DNA from: Sheuella sp.
GTDB taxonomy: Bacteria > Pseudomonadota > Gammaproteobacteria > Burkholderiales > Burkholderiaceae_B
Length of the DNA: 64,000 bases
Assembly: GCA_030650995.1 (NCBI GenBank)
Contig: JAUSCY010000072.1
Location: 29,570-93,569 of the forward strand
Direction of reading: 5' to 3'
Shown: piece by piece, positions 9,857-20,444 of the stretch
Numbering within the stretch: position 1 is the first letter of the stretch
How the letters are laid out: the number at the start of each line of letters is the position of its first letter
The notes under the pieces: model-generated
What the model was told of the DNA's origin: nothing
The model's database searches: none
Seen by the model: only the letters and a program-made list of their open reading frames with translations
Translations under genes and position numbers: made by a program

Positions 9857-12079
9857 ATGACAGCCCGCACAACTTGCAACCACCTCCAAGTCGCAACTGT
9901 TTTATATCGCTTCATCGAAGATAAAGTTCTGCCCGGCACAGGGGTAGACAGTACAAGTTTCTGGAAAGGGTTTGATGCACTGGTACATGATCTGACGCCT
10001 AAGAACTCAGCGCTGCTTAAAGAGCGTGATCGTATTCAACTCGAAATGGATGCATGGCATCGTGCGCACCCCGGTCCAGTCAGCGACATGGCGGCATATC
10101 GTAAACAACTTGAAAAAATTGGTTATCTGGCTGCTGTACCTGCCGAGGCGATCGCCACGACCACGAATGTCGATGCGGAGCTCGCACTGCAGGCTGGCCC
10201 CCAGTTAGTGGTACCTGTTCTGAATGCACGTTACGCTCTAAATGCAGCCAACGCACGCTGGGGCTCACTGTACGATGCACTGTACGGAACCGATGCAATT
10301 GCCGAGACGGATGGGGCCACCAAATCGGGTCCGGATGGCAAGGGTTACAACCCCGTGCGCGGTGCAAAGGTAATTGCCTTTGGCCGGACGTTCCTGGATC
10401 AGGCGGCTGCGCTGACAACAGGCTCACACGCCGACGTCAAACAATATGCTGTGGTCGACGGCAAACTCGTGATCACCCTGAAAGATGGCAGCACAACGGG
10501 GCTGGCTGACCCGAAGAAATTTATTGGTTACCAGGGCAGTGCCTCTTCACCCTCGTCGATCCTCCTGGGTAACAACGGTCTTCACATTGATATCCGGATC
10601 GACAGCACACAGGGTATTGGTCGGGATGACCTGGCTGGCGTGAATGACATTGTGCTTGAATCGGCACTGTCTACCATTCTCGATCTCGAGGACTCGGTTG
10701 CCGTGGTTGATGCAGATGACAAAGTTCTGGCCTACGACAACTGGCTCGGTATTCTGAAAGGTACTCTGGTTGAGAGCGTCACCAAGAACGGCAAGACGTT
10801 CAACCGCACACTGAACGAAGACCGTAAATACACAGCCGCTGCCGGTGCATCCCAGGCAAAAGACGGCATCGTCACGCTTCATGGCCGCTCTTTGCTGTTC
10901 CTGCGTAATGTCGGTCACCTGATGACCAATCCGGCAATCCTGGACGAGCACGGCAACGAAATTTTCGAAGGCATCCTTGATGCTGTGGTCACCGTTGCGA
11001 TCGCCATGCACGACATGAAACGCAGCAAGGACCACAAATTCGGTAACTCGCGAACAGGTTCGGTTTATATCGTTAAACCTAAAATGCACGGTCCTGCTGA
11101 AGTTGCTTTCGCCAACGAGCTGTTTGGTCGCGTAGAAAACCTGCTTGGCTTGCCTGCCAATACGGTCAAGCTGGGCATCATGGACGAAGAGCGCCGTACC
11201 AGCGTAAACCTTAAGGCCTGCATTAACGAAGCACGGGCACGTGTTGCGTTCATTAACACGGGCTTTCTCGATCGCACCGGTGACGAAATGCATACCGCGA
11301 TGCATGCTGGTCCGATGATCCGCAAAGGCGATATGAAATCCAGCGCCTGGCTTTCTGCCTATGAGCGCAGCAATGTGCTGACAGGTCTGTCCTGCGGTCT
11401 GCGCGGCCGGGCTCAAATTGGTAAAGGCATGTGGGCCATGCCTGATCTGATGGCAGCCATGCTCGAGCAAAAAATCGGTCATCCCAAAGCAGGGGCAAAT
11501 ACGGCCTGGGTGCCCTCGCCCACCGCCGCAACCTTGCATGCCCTGCACTACCATCAGGTCAACGTGGCCGAGATCCAGAAAGATCTTGAAAAAGTCGCAA
11601 ACAATCCTGAAATTGATCGCCTGCTGAACGACATTTTGCAAGTTCCTGTGGCATCTAATCCGAAATGGACCCCAACAGAAATCCAGCAGGAACTAGACAA
11701 TAACGCACAAGGTATTCTTGGCTACGTGGTTCGCTGGATCGATCAGGGTGTTGGCTGCTCGAAAGTACCTGATATCCATAATGTGGGCCTCATGGAAGAC
11801 CGTGCGACCCTGCGGATATCCAGCCAGCACATTGCCAACTGGCTCCTGCATGGCATCGTCACCGAGGCGCAAGTCAACGAGACGTTCCAGCGTATGGCCA
11901 AAGTCGTCGATCAGCAAAACGCTGGTGATGCCCTCTACAAGCCAATGGCCGGCCATTTTGATACATCGATGGCTTACAAAGCAGCTTGCGACCTGGTGTT
12001 CAAAGGTCTTGAGCAGCCAAGTGGCTATACCGAGCCCTTACTGCATGCCTGGCGGCTGAAGGTTAAAGCACAGGCCTGA
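9857..12079 (+). CDS. glcB: Malate synthase G
   Basis: 740 aa; [53 protein letters not shown] motifs. Confidence 0.97.
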   Translation: MTARTTCNHLQVATVLYRFIEDKVLPGTGVDSTSFWKGFDALVHDLTPKNSALLKERDRIQLEMDAWHRAHPGPVSDMAAYRKQLEKIGYLAAVPAEAIATTTNVDAELALQAGPQLVVPVLNARYALNAANARWGSLYDALYGTDAIAETDGATKSGPDGKGYNPVRGAKVIAFGRTFLDQAAALTTGSHADVKQYAVVDGKLVITLKDGSTTGLADPKKFIGYQGSASSPSSILLGNNGLHIDIRIDSTQGIGRDDLAGVNDIVLESALSTILDLEDSVAVVDADDKVLAYDNWLGILKGTLVESVTKNGKTFNRTLNEDRKYTAAAGASQAKDGIVTLHGRSLLFLRNVGHLMTNPAILDEHGNEIFEGILDAVVTVAIAMHDMKRSKDHKFGNSRTGSVYIVKPKMHGPAEVAFANELFGRVENLLGLPANTVKLGIMDEERRTSVNLKACINEARARVAFINTGFLDRTGDEMHTAMHAGPMIRKGDMKSSAWLSAYERSNVLTGLSCGLRGRAQIGKGMWAMPDLMAAMLEQKIGHPKAGANTAWVPSPTAATLHALHYHQVNVAEIQKDLEKVANNPEIDRLLNDILQVPVASNPKWTPTEIQQELDNNAQGILGYVVRWIDQGVGCSKVPDIHNVGLMEDRATLRISSQHIANWLLHGIVTEAQVNETFQRMAKVVDQQNAGDALYKPMAGHFDTSMAYKAACDLVFKGLEQPSGYTEPLLHAWRLKVKAQA

Positions 12080-12147
12080 GCGTTCAACAGTAAGAAATAG
12101 CCCAGATCATATGCCACCTGTCATTTCACAATGAAGGTGCCATTTTT

Positions 12148-13143
12148 CTATTGTTTAGTCGCAGCAAAGACGTCTGCCAAAGCTTCCCAACGCTTAGTTT
12201 CCTGACCGACCAATGCAGCGTATTCGGCCGAGGGCATCCCACCAGGCAAGGCAGCCATGCCATCCAGTGTTTTTAACATTTCAGGTCTTTTGAGCATGGC
12301 AAGCACTGCTTTGTAAAGCTTTTCTTTGATGGCCTCTGGCAATCCTTTAGGTGCCTCAAGTCCATACCAGGTCGTAGCCTGAAAGCCTGTCAGACCGCTT
12401 GACTCTGAAATAGTTGGAACATCGGGAAGTAAAGCCACACGATTGAGCGAAGTCACAGCCAACGCTTTAACCATTCCCGCCTTCATCTGTGAAACTGCTG
12501 ATCCTGCGGTATCAATGGAAAACGTCACACGTCCCGCAATCAGATCGGTCATCATTGGCGAAGCACCTTTATAAGGTACATGTACCATTTTCAGGCCCGC
12601 CTGTTTAGCCAGTAACTCTGCATTCAGATGCTGAGGCGTGCCGACTCCAGCCGAACCAAAATTAACTTGGCCAGGACGTTTTTTTGTATCGGCCAACAAT
12701 TGATCAAGGGTGTCATAAGGAGAGGATTTCGTGACGATCAGCACGTTTGGCACGACAGCAACTGTTGTGATGTGCGTGAAATCAGAGTCGAAATTAAATG
12801 ACAGATCTGCGTACAACATCCCGGCTGCAGTATTGCCCACATTACTCAATAACAAGGTGTAGCCATCTGCCGCGGCCCTCGCAGCGATCGCGGTGCCAAG
12901 CGTACCACCTGCGCCAGGCCTGTTTTGGACCACAACCGTCTGACCAAGCTCAGCCTGCAGGTTTTGAGCCACGGCACGCGCCAGGATATCGGTTGTTCCC
13001 CCAGGCGGGAACGGAGCAATAAGAGTAATAGACTTATCCGGCCAGGTCTGCGCGGATACTGGTGTGGCAGCAATCAGGCTGACAAGAGTCAAGGCTGCGG
13101 TAAAACCTGCCCCGAGCTTATTTATTAAATGATCAAAAGACAT
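12148..13143 (-). CDS. Bug/TctC-type substrate-binding protein
   Basis: WPDKSITLIAPFPPGGTTDILARAVAQNL...VQNRPGAGGTLGTAIAARAAADGYTLLL; ATG at 13143 avoids overlap with divergent gene. Confidence 0.95.
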   Translation of the reverse strand: MSFDHLINKLGAGFTAALTLVSLIAATPVSAQTWPDKSITLIAPFPPGGTTDILARAVAQNLQAELGQTVVVQNRPGAGGTLGTAIAARAAADGYTLLLSNVGNTAAGMLYADLSFNFDSDFTHITTVAVVPNVLIVTKSSPYDTLDQLLADTKKRPGQVNFGSAGVGTPQHLNAELLAKQAGLKMVHVPYKGASPMMTDLIAGRVTFSIDTAGSAVSQMKAGMVKALAVTSLNRVALLPDVPTISESSGLTGFQATTWYGLEAPKGLPEAIKEKLYKAVLAMLKRPEMLKTLDGMAALPGGMPSAEYAALVGQETKRWEALADVFAATKQ

Positions 13144-13219
13144 CTGAGCGTATCCGTTATAAAGTAACTTATTGTCATTATTCCGTGCAAACAACCGGAA
13201 CACAAACGAGGATTACCCA

Positions 13220-14680
13220 ATGAACGCCAGAGTCCCTAATCTCGATACCGCTCAAGTGCTAGCCGAAGTCAGTCAGGCGTGGGACGAGGATCTCGTAGGC
13301 CAGCTGAGCGATTACATTGAAATTCCAGCTAAATCCCCAGCCTTTGATCCTGACTGGGCGAAGTCTGGATATCTGGATACCGTGCTGGAGCGGGCAGCGC
13401 AATGGGTCCGGGAACAAAAAGTAGCGGGGCTGACGCTTGAAATCATCCGTCTGCCCGGCCGCACACCCGTCATGTTTTTTGAGGTGCCCGCCACGCGCCC
13501 TCAGGCGCAAGGCAGCCAGACCGTGCTGATGTATGGCCACCTGGATAAGCAGCCAGAGTTCGATGGCTGGCGTGCGGGTCTTGGCCCCTGGACCCCAAAG
13601 TATATCGATGGCAAACTTTACGGACGTGGAAGCGCCGATGACGGTTATGCAACCTATGCAGCGATTACAGCGATTCAAGCACTGAAATCCCAGCAGGTCG
13701 AACATCCACGCATCGTTGGTCTGATCGAAACATGCGAAGAAAGTGGCTCACCTGATCTGCTGCCCTATGTAGATGCACTCAGAACCAGTATGGGCGACGT
13801 CGGTCTCGTGATCTGTCTGGACAGTGGCGCAGGCAACTACGATCAGTTGTGGTTGACCACGAGCTTGCGCGGGATGGCTGCGGGCACGTTGAAAGTTGAA
13901 ATTCTCACTGAAGGCATCCACTCAGGTGATGCGTCAGGTTTGGTGCCCTCAAGCTTCAGAATTATGCGCCACGTACTGGATCGACTGGAAGACAGCGAAA
14001 CAGGTCGCCTGTTACCTAAAAGCTTCCACTGCGAAATCCCCCCCGATCGGCGCGCGCAGGCACAAGCAACCGCGTCCATTCTGGGTGAAGAAATTTATAA
14101 ACGTTTCCCTTGGGCGCATCATGATTGTGGCGGCTCCTCACTCGTCGCCCTGCCCACTACCCTGGATCCGGTAGAAGCCTTGATTCGCCGCACCTGGATG
14201 CCAACGCTCAGCGTGACGGGTGCGGAAGGCTTTCCTGCTTTGAAAGATGCAGGCAATGTCCTGCGTCCTTACACTGCGTTCAAGCTGAGCTTGCGCCTGC
14301 CACCACTGATTGATGCGGCACAAGCCGTGGAGGAGCTCAAAACCCTGCTCGAGGACAATGCACCTTACCAGGCAAAAGTAACCTTTGAAGGTGGTAGTGC
14401 CTCAAGCGGCTGGAATGCACCCGCCATTACGCCGTGGTTCGAGCAGGCGCTCAACGATGCCAGCCAGGCGCATTTTGGCGCACCCGTCGGCTACATTGGT
14501 CAGGGCGGCACGATCCCGCTGATGAATCTGCTGAGTGAAGGTTTTCCAACCGCCCAGATGATGGTGTGCGGTGTGCTCGGCCCCAAATCCAACGCACACG
14601 GGCCAAACGAGTTTTTGCACGTTCCATACGCCAAGCGCCTGACAGCGGCAGTCGCTCAAGTGATTGCACAAATGCCTTAA
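13220..14680 (+). CDS. M20-family metallopeptidase
   Basis: LMYGHLDKQPEFDGWRAGLGPW, GRGSADDGYA, ETCEESGSPDL motifs. Confidence 0.93.
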   Translation: MNARVPNLDTAQVLAEVSQAWDEDLVGQLSDYIEIPAKSPAFDPDWAKSGYLDTVLERAAQWVREQKVAGLTLEIIRLPGRTPVMFFEVPATRPQAQGSQTVLMYGHLDKQPEFDGWRAGLGPWTPKYIDGKLYGRGSADDGYATYAAITAIQALKSQQVEHPRIVGLIETCEESGSPDLLPYVDALRTSMGDVGLVICLDSGAGNYDQLWLTTSLRGMAAGTLKVEILTEGIHSGDASGLVPSSFRIMRHVLDRLEDSETGRLLPKSFHCEIPPDRRAQAQATASILGEEIYKRFPWAHHDCGGSSLVALPTTLDPVEALIRRTWMPTLSVTGAEGFPALKDAGNVLRPYTAFKLSLRLPPLIDAAQAVEELKTLLEDNAPYQAKVTFEGGSASSGWNAPAITPWFEQALNDASQAHFGAPVGYIGQGGTIPLMNLLSEGFPTAQMMVCGVLGPKSNAHGPNEFLHVPYAKRLTAAVAQVIAQMP

Positions 14681-14779
14681 ACCCTTGAATAAAGAAACCC
14701 AGTACCCCTTCGACGCAAAAGATCGCTTATCCAGCATGCGTCACCACGAGACAAGATTCACCCACTTAAAACGAAAAAA

Positions 14780-16492
14780 ATGATAACGCACACATTAATT
14801 ATCCGCAACGGCACCATCGTTGATGGCACAGGAAACGAACCATTCACCGGTGATATCAAAATCGTCGATGGACTGATACAGGCAGTCGGTCAAGTCAGCG
14901 GATCTGCTGACGAAGAAATCGATGCGAAAGGCCTGCTGGTCACACCCGGTTTTGTTGATATCCATACGCACTACGATGGTCAGGTCACCTGGAGCCATCA
15001 AGTCGCGTCCTCCTCACAGCTTGGTGTCACGACGGTTGTCATGGGTAATTGCGGTATCGGTTTTGCTCCCTGTAATGAGGAGCATCGCGCCATCATGATG
15101 CGTCTGATGGAAGGAGTCGAAGATATCCCGGGCGTAGTACTTGAGGAAGGTCTGCCATGGAACTGGCGTACTTTTCCAGAGTATCTCGATGCGCTTGATG
15201 CCAGAAATTATGATGCAGACATCGCCACCCAGATCGGCCATGCCCCCCTCAGGATTCATGTCATGGGTGATCGTGGTGCAGCACGTGAACCCGCGACTGA
15301 TGCAGACATTGCTGCCATGGCCCAGATAGCAGGTGAAGCCGTGCAGGCTGGCGCCTTAGGTTTCAGTACATCACGCACAATTTTGCATCGCAGCAGTGAC
15401 GGCATGAACACCCCTACTTTAGGTGCGGCTGAAAAAGAACTGGTGGGCATCGCGCTGGGTCTGAAAAAGGTCGGGATGGGTACGCTCCAGCTGGTCACAG
15501 ATTTTGATGACGTAGATTCAGAATTTGCCATGCTCAGACGTATTGTCGAGCAATCAGGACGCCCTCTTTCGCTGACGTTACTGCAGCATGAACACCTGCC
15601 CGACAGATGGCGCCGTGTCATGCATCACATGCATGAAGCAACTGATGCGGGTTTGAAAATGAAAGCGCAAGTTGGTGCGCGGCCTGTCGCTCTGATTTTC
15701 AGTTTTGCTTTATCACTATGCTCGTTTTCGCAATTACCAACCTACGAATCACTCAAAGATTTACCCGCCGATGAGCGACTTAAAAAACTTCGTGATCCGG
15801 AAATCCGGGCAAAAATTCTTTCTGAAGAACATCACGAAGAGATGTACAAGCGACGCGTAGCGAATTTTGAAAATCTGTATCCACTTGGTGATCCGCCAGA
15901 ATACGAACCGCATCCTGATACCAGTATCGCAGCGATCGCTGCGCGCGAAGGCAGACCACCCGCTGAAGTTGCTTATGACATTTTGCTTGGCAATGATGGT
16001 CAGGCTCTGCTGTATCGGCCGCTCTACAACTATTTCGAAAAAGATCTCGAGGTGCTGCGCGAGATGCTGCTTGATCGTGACACCGTGCCGGGCTTGAGCG
16101 ATGGTGGTGCGCACTACGGCTTTATCTGTGACGCAAGCTTTCCCACTTACCTGCTCACACACTGGGCGCGCGATCGTACGCGCGGTGAAAAACTGCCTTT
16201 GGCGCAACTGGTCAAATGGCAAACTCAAGATACGGCAGCCACTGTCGGGTTGAAAGATCGTGGATTGCTCAAACCTGGATACAAGGCAGATATCAACATC
16301 ATTGATTTTGAAAATCTACACCTGCACGCACCAAAAATAGTCTATGACTTGCCAGCGGGAGGACGACGACTCGGACAAAAAGCCGATGGCTATCGCGCAA
16401 CTATTGTTTCCGGAGTTGTCACGTATCGCGATGGTGTAGCAACAGGCGCTCACCCAGGCAAACTGATTCGCGGCGCCAAACAGGCACCATAG
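14780..16492 (+). CDS. N-acyl-D-amino-acid deacylase-like amidohydrolase
   Basis: RNGTIVDGTGNEPFTGDIKIVDGLI, VTPGFVDIHTHYDGQVTW, LSDGGAHYGFICDAS. Confidence 0.9.
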   Translation: MITHTLIIRNGTIVDGTGNEPFTGDIKIVDGLIQAVGQVSGSADEEIDAKGLLVTPGFVDIHTHYDGQVTWSHQVASSSQLGVTTVVMGNCGIGFAPCNEEHRAIMMRLMEGVEDIPGVVLEEGLPWNWRTFPEYLDALDARNYDADIATQIGHAPLRIHVMGDRGAAREPATDADIAAMAQIAGEAVQAGALGFSTSRTILHRSSDGMNTPTLGAAEKELVGIALGLKKVGMGTLQLVTDFDDVDSEFAMLRRIVEQSGRPLSLTLLQHEHLPDRWRRVMHHMHEATDAGLKMKAQVGARPVALIFSFALSLCSFSQLPTYESLKDLPADERLKKLRDPEIRAKILSEEHHEEMYKRRVANFENLYPLGDPPEYEPHPDTSIAAIAAREGRPPAEVAYDILLGNDGQALLYRPLYNYFEKDLEVLREMLLDRDTVPGLSDGGAHYGFICDASFPTYLLTHWARDRTRGEKLPLAQLVKWQTQDTAATVGLKDRGLLKPGYKADINIIDFENLHLHAPKIVYDLPAGGRRLGQKADGYRATIVSGVVTYRDGVATGAHPGKLIRGAKQAP

Positions 16493-16552
16493 AACAGGCC
16501 CTCTAAAAACAAACTTACTTTATTGATCATTATTTTCAGGAGACAAATCAGC

Positions 16553-16870
16553 ATGGCGATTTACGAATTACGCACCTACACCGTCACGGTCGGAAAAATG
16601 AACGACGTCGTCGAGTTATATAAAACACTGGGCTGGCCCGCGCTCTCAAAACACCCTAAGAAACTGTGCAGCTATTTCACAGGTGATATTGGTGCACTGA
16701 ATCAGATCATTCATCTCTGGAAATTTGATGATGAGGCTGATCGCCGCGTCTTCTGGAATGGTGTATTCACTGATCCCGAGTTCATGAATTTTGCCAAACA
16801 ACTGCGTCCATTGCTGCAACATCAGGAAAACAAGCTAATGCTTGGCGCTCCCTGGGGTCCGCAGATCTGA
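16553..16870 (+). CDS. NIPSNAP-family protein
   Basis: MAIYELRTYTVTVGKMNDVVELYKTLGWPAL...QIIHLWKFDDEADRR; AGGAG upstream of ATG 16553. Confidence 0.88.
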   Translation: MAIYELRTYTVTVGKMNDVVELYKTLGWPALSKHPKKLCSYFTGDIGALNQIIHLWKFDDEADRRVFWNGVFTDPEFMNFAKQLRPLLQHQENKLMLGAPWGPQI

Positions 16871-16903
16871 GCGCGTTCCCCTTAAGGGTAATGACCGACA
16901 GGG

Positions 16904-16932
16904 CAAACCCTCATTTAATGAGGGTTTTTTTT
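16904..16932 (+). terminator. Rho-independent terminator
   Basis: AAACCCTCATTTAATGAGGGTTTTTTTT inverted repeat plus T-tract downstream of NIPSNAP gene. Confidence 0.85.
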
Positions 16933-17001
16933 ATCGTGAATTCATTGATAATGAACCACACACACCCACAAAGAGGCGTGCGATAAATAATTGGAGACAA
17001 A

Positions 17002-17886
17002 GTGTCAGATTTTATTGTGATGAATTTACAAGTACTGTTCTCGGGGCTTGCCCTTGGGGCCATCTACTCTCTGGTCGCACTCGGATTTGTATTGATTATC
17101 CGCGCCACAAACGTCGTCAACTTCGCCCAGGGCGATTTCGCAATGCTGGGTGGCTTTTCGATGGTCGCGTTTCTGGCAGCAGGCGCACCCTACTGGCTTG
17201 CGATTCTGCTGGCACTACTCTCGATGGGAATATTCGGTCTGATTTTTAATCTGGGCGTCTACTACCCTCTTAGACATCGCTCATTCTTGCCGGTCATTAT
17301 CAGTACCCTTGGGGCATCGATTTTCATGCAGAACACCGTTCTGTATTTTTTCGGTCCACAGCCACGCCCAATGGAAAAGGTATTCAAGACCTCTGCGATC
17401 GAGATCGGCGGTGTATTCATGGATACACAATACCTCACCATACTGGGTGTCACGGCTATTGCCGTCGCGTTTCAATACTTTCTCTTTGAACGCACATTGT
17501 TTGGTAAAAAACTTCAGGCAACGTCCCAGGATAAGGATATGGCGCGCTTAGTGGGCATCCCCGTCGCGACCATGATTGCCTTTACTTTTTGCTACAGCGC
17601 GATTTTGGGAGGAGTGGCTGGCATTCTGGTGTCTCCCGTACTGTTCGTCTCAATTGGCATGGGCTCCATTATTGCGCTCAAAGCCTTTTCCGCGACGATC
17701 ATTGGCGGTTTTGGTGATGTAACAGGCTCGATCGTGGGAGGGTTGCTGCTTGGGGTCGTAGAAGCCTTTGGTGCGCATTACATTTCAGTCCCCTACAAAG
17801 ACGCGTTTGCTTTTCTTCTGTTGTTCATCTTTTTGCTCTTGAGACCTCAAGGCATTTTCGGTGAAAAAATCTCGGAGAAAGCATGA
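17002..17886 (+). CDS. Branched-chain amino acid-type ABC transporter permease (LivH-like), GTG start
   Basis: LALGAIYSLVALGFVLIIRATNVVNFAQGDFAMLGGF; GGAGA upstream. Confidence 0.94.
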   Translation: MSDFIVMNLQVLFSGLALGAIYSLVALGFVLIIRATNVVNFAQGDFAMLGGFSMVAFLAAGAPYWLAILLALLSMGIFGLIFNLGVYYPLRHRSFLPVIISTLGASIFMQNTVLYFFGPQPRPMEKVFKTSAIEIGGVFMDTQYLTILGVTAIAVAFQYFLFERTLFGKKLQATSQDKDMARLVGIPVATMIAFTFCYSAILGGVAGILVSPVLFVSIGMGSIIALKAFSATIIGGFGDVTGSIVGGLLLGVVEAFGAHYISVPYKDAFAFLLLFIFLLLRPQGIFGEKISEKA

Positions 17887-19619
17887 AAAAAATACTCACA
17901 CTGCTGGCGATCGGCTTGCTGATCGCTGTCCTACCTTATTTCTTCAAGGTTTCTCCTTACATCCTGAATATTTTCATGCAGGCCGTCACGTATTCAATTG
18001 CCGTACTGGGCATGACGGTTGTGCTGGGTTATACGGGACAAATTAACCTCGCTCAGGCCACTTTTTTCGGACTCGGTGCCTATGCTGTAGGTTTGGGGAC
18101 TGTCGATGGAGGCATGAATTTCTGGATCACGCTGGTGCTCGGTATCGCGGTCGCGACTGTCTCTGGCTTTATCTTGGGCCTGACGACTCTCCGACTGAAG
18201 GGGCATTATCTGGCGATGATCACGATCAGTTTTCAGCAAATTTTTGATCTGGTGCTGAATAACTGGATTGACTTCACAAAAGGGCCCGATGGAATTGCGG
18301 GTATCGCCCGACCATCGCTGTTCGGCTACACGCTTTCTGATGATCGTGCCTATCTTCTGATGTGTGCAATCGTGCTGTATGCGGCAATTTATTTTGTCTG
18401 GAAGCTGCCCCAGACATCGACGGGTCGGGCAATGCGCGCGATTCGCGAGAATGAGCTTGCCGCTGAGGTCAATGGCGTTAATAGTCTTAAAGTCAAAGTC
18501 ATCGCCTTCACCATCAGTGCAGGCCTCGCGGGTCTGGGTGGCGCACTATATGCCGCAGGCTTTGCATACATCAGTCCGGATAACTTCAACTTCGCACGGT
18601 CAATTGAATTCCTGACTATGGTGTTGCTTGGTGGCGCACAGTCCGCCTTCGGTGGCGTGCTCGGGACGAGCTTGCTGATTTTGCTGCCGGAGTGGTTACG
18701 CTTTCTTAAAGAGGTTTATCTGGCGGCCTACGGCCTGGCAGTGATCCTTATCATGGTGTTCTTGCCTACAGGAATCTGGGGACTGATCAGCGCGCGGGTG
18801 GCTAAATACAAGAAGGTCGTACCAATCGATGTCTCCTCAATCGCCCCACTCGATGTCACCGTACCGATTACAGACCCGACACCTATTCTCAAGCTTGAGA
18901 ATGTACAGAAGCATTTCGGCGGCGTCAGAGCCGTTGATGGGATCACCCTCGAGGTGACCCGCGGCACAGTCCACGCACTGATTGGTCCGAATGGTTCGGG
19001 CAAGACCACGACCCTGAATATACTGAGCGGTATTTACAAGGCAACCGCCGGCAAGATGAGTTTTGACGGCGTGGACATTACCGAAATGGCACCCTATGCA
19101 CGGGCCGGTCTGGGTATGGGACGTACGTTCCAGAATATCCGTCTGTTCCCTGCCCTGTCAGTCGTTGAAAACGTCATGGTCGGCGCACAACGTGAAAATA
19201 ATCCGATCGCACCCGGGCAAGCCGCCTTACGTGCACGCGCCTTATCGGCATTGAAATTTGTGGGCATGGCGGAAAACGCCGAAGTCATTGTGCAGAATTT
19301 ACCTTATGGTCATCAGCGACTGGTTGAAATCGCCCGCGCGCTGGCCGGACACCCTAAGTTCTTGCTACTGGATGAACCTGCTGCGGGTCTGAACCAGACA
19401 GAAAAACAGGAGCTCGTTGCCTTACTCAAACGCCTCAGAGGACATGGCTTAACGATTTTCCTCATCGAACATGATATCGGTCTGATAGAACAAGTCTCTG
19501 ACAGAATCACCTGCCTGAATTTTGGAAAACAAATTGCCGAAGGCGAGCCGAGCTATGTGTTGCGCCATCCTGACGTGATTACCGCCTATTTAGGGGAGAG
19601 CTCACATGGCGCTGCTTGA
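17883..19619 (+). CDS. LivM-LivG fusion: ABC permease with C-terminal ATPase domain
   Basis: LivM-like N-terminus (GYTGQINLAQATFFGLGAYA) continuous with ABC ATPase (GPNGSGKTTTLNILSG...LLLDEPAAGLN). Confidence 0.94.
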   Translation: MKKILTLLAIGLLIAVLPYFFKVSPYILNIFMQAVTYSIAVLGMTVVLGYTGQINLAQATFFGLGAYAVGLGTVDGGMNFWITLVLGIAVATVSGFILGLTTLRLKGHYLAMITISFQQIFDLVLNNWIDFTKGPDGIAGIARPSLFGYTLSDDRAYLLMCAIVLYAAIYFVWKLPQTSTGRAMRAIRENELAAEVNGVNSLKVKVIAFTISAGLAGLGGALYAAGFAYISPDNFNFARSIEFLTMVLLGGAQSAFGGVLGTSLLILLPEWLRFLKEVYLAAYGLAVILIMVFLPTGIWGLISARVAKYKKVVPIDVSSIAPLDVTVPITDPTPILKLENVQKHFGGVRAVDGITLEVTRGTVHALIGPNGSGKTTTLNILSGIYKATAGKMSFDGVDITEMAPYARAGLGMGRTFQNIRLFPALSVVENVMVGAQRENNPIAPGQAALRARALSALKFVGMAENAEVIVQNLPYGHQRLVEIARALAGHPKFLLLDEPAAGLNQTEKQELVALLKRLRGHGLTIFLIEHDIGLIEQVSDRITCLNFGKQIAEGEPSYVLRHPDVITAYLGESSHGAA

Positions 19620-20334
19620 ACTTAAAAATGTAGAAAGTTATTACGGCAACGTACAGGCGCTTAAAGGTGTCTCACTTCATGTTAACCAGGGTGAGATCGT
19701 TACCTTGCTCGGTGCCAATGGTGCAGGAAAAAGCACCACCTTACGCAGCATCTCTGGCCTGGTCTCTGTCACGAGTGGAGATATTTTATTTGACGGCCAG
19801 ACTGTGTTGCACACCCCATCAGAAAAAATTGTCAGTCGCGGGATTGCACACGTACCTGAAGGGCGGAGAATTTTTCCGGGATTGACCGTCAAAGAAAACA
19901 TCATGATCGGCAGTTCTGCCCGTGGCAATATCGGACGCGTGCAGCTCGAATCCGAAGTAGAGGAAATGTTTGAAATATTTCCTCCCCTTGAGAGGTTGTC
20001 CAAAGCACTGGGATGGAGTCTTTCAGGTGGTGAACAACAAATGCTGGCGGTCGCGCGCGGGCTGATGTCCAAACCAAAACTATTGTTGCTTGACGAGCCT
20101 TCGCTCGGCCTGGCGCCACTCATTGTGCAGCAGCTATTTGCCACGATTCGAAAAATTCGTGAACGGGGCATGACAATTCTGCTCGTGGAACAAAACGCCA
20201 ATATGGCACTTTCAGTGGCAGACCGAGGCTATGTCCTGGTGACAGGCGAATTAACGGTCGAGGGCACACCCGAGCAACTGCTGAATAATGAAGAAGTACG
20301 GTCCGCCTACCTGGGAGGCGGACAGAAAAAATAA
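19606..20334 (+). CDS. LivF-like ABC ATPase
   Basis: GANGAGKSTTLRSISG, LSGGEQQMLAVARGLM, LLLDEPSLGLAP. Confidence 0.95.
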   Translation: MALLELKNVESYYGNVQALKGVSLHVNQGEIVTLLGANGAGKSTTLRSISGLVSVTSGDILFDGQTVLHTPSEKIVSRGIAHVPEGRRIFPGLTVKENIMIGSSARGNIGRVQLESEVEEMFEIFPPLERLSKALGWSLSGGEQQMLAVARGLMSKPKLLLLDEPSLGLAPLIVQQLFATIRKIRERGMTILLVEQNANMALSVADRGYVLVTGELTVEGTPEQLLNNEEVRSAYLGGGQKK

Positions 20335-20444
20335 ACGTTTTATCAAGAGCACATTTTTTTCCATAAATAGTTCAAGTTCTGTTTGCAATCAAAGCGCATG
20401 TTTTTTTTGAATTAAAAATTTATAAGAACAACTGGAGATATTTC

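Noticed and set aside
10547-11641. 364-aa minus-strand ORF antisense to malate synthase G
   Set aside because: Shadow ORF lying wholly inside strongly supported glcB; translation is Cys/His-rich with no recognisable domain.
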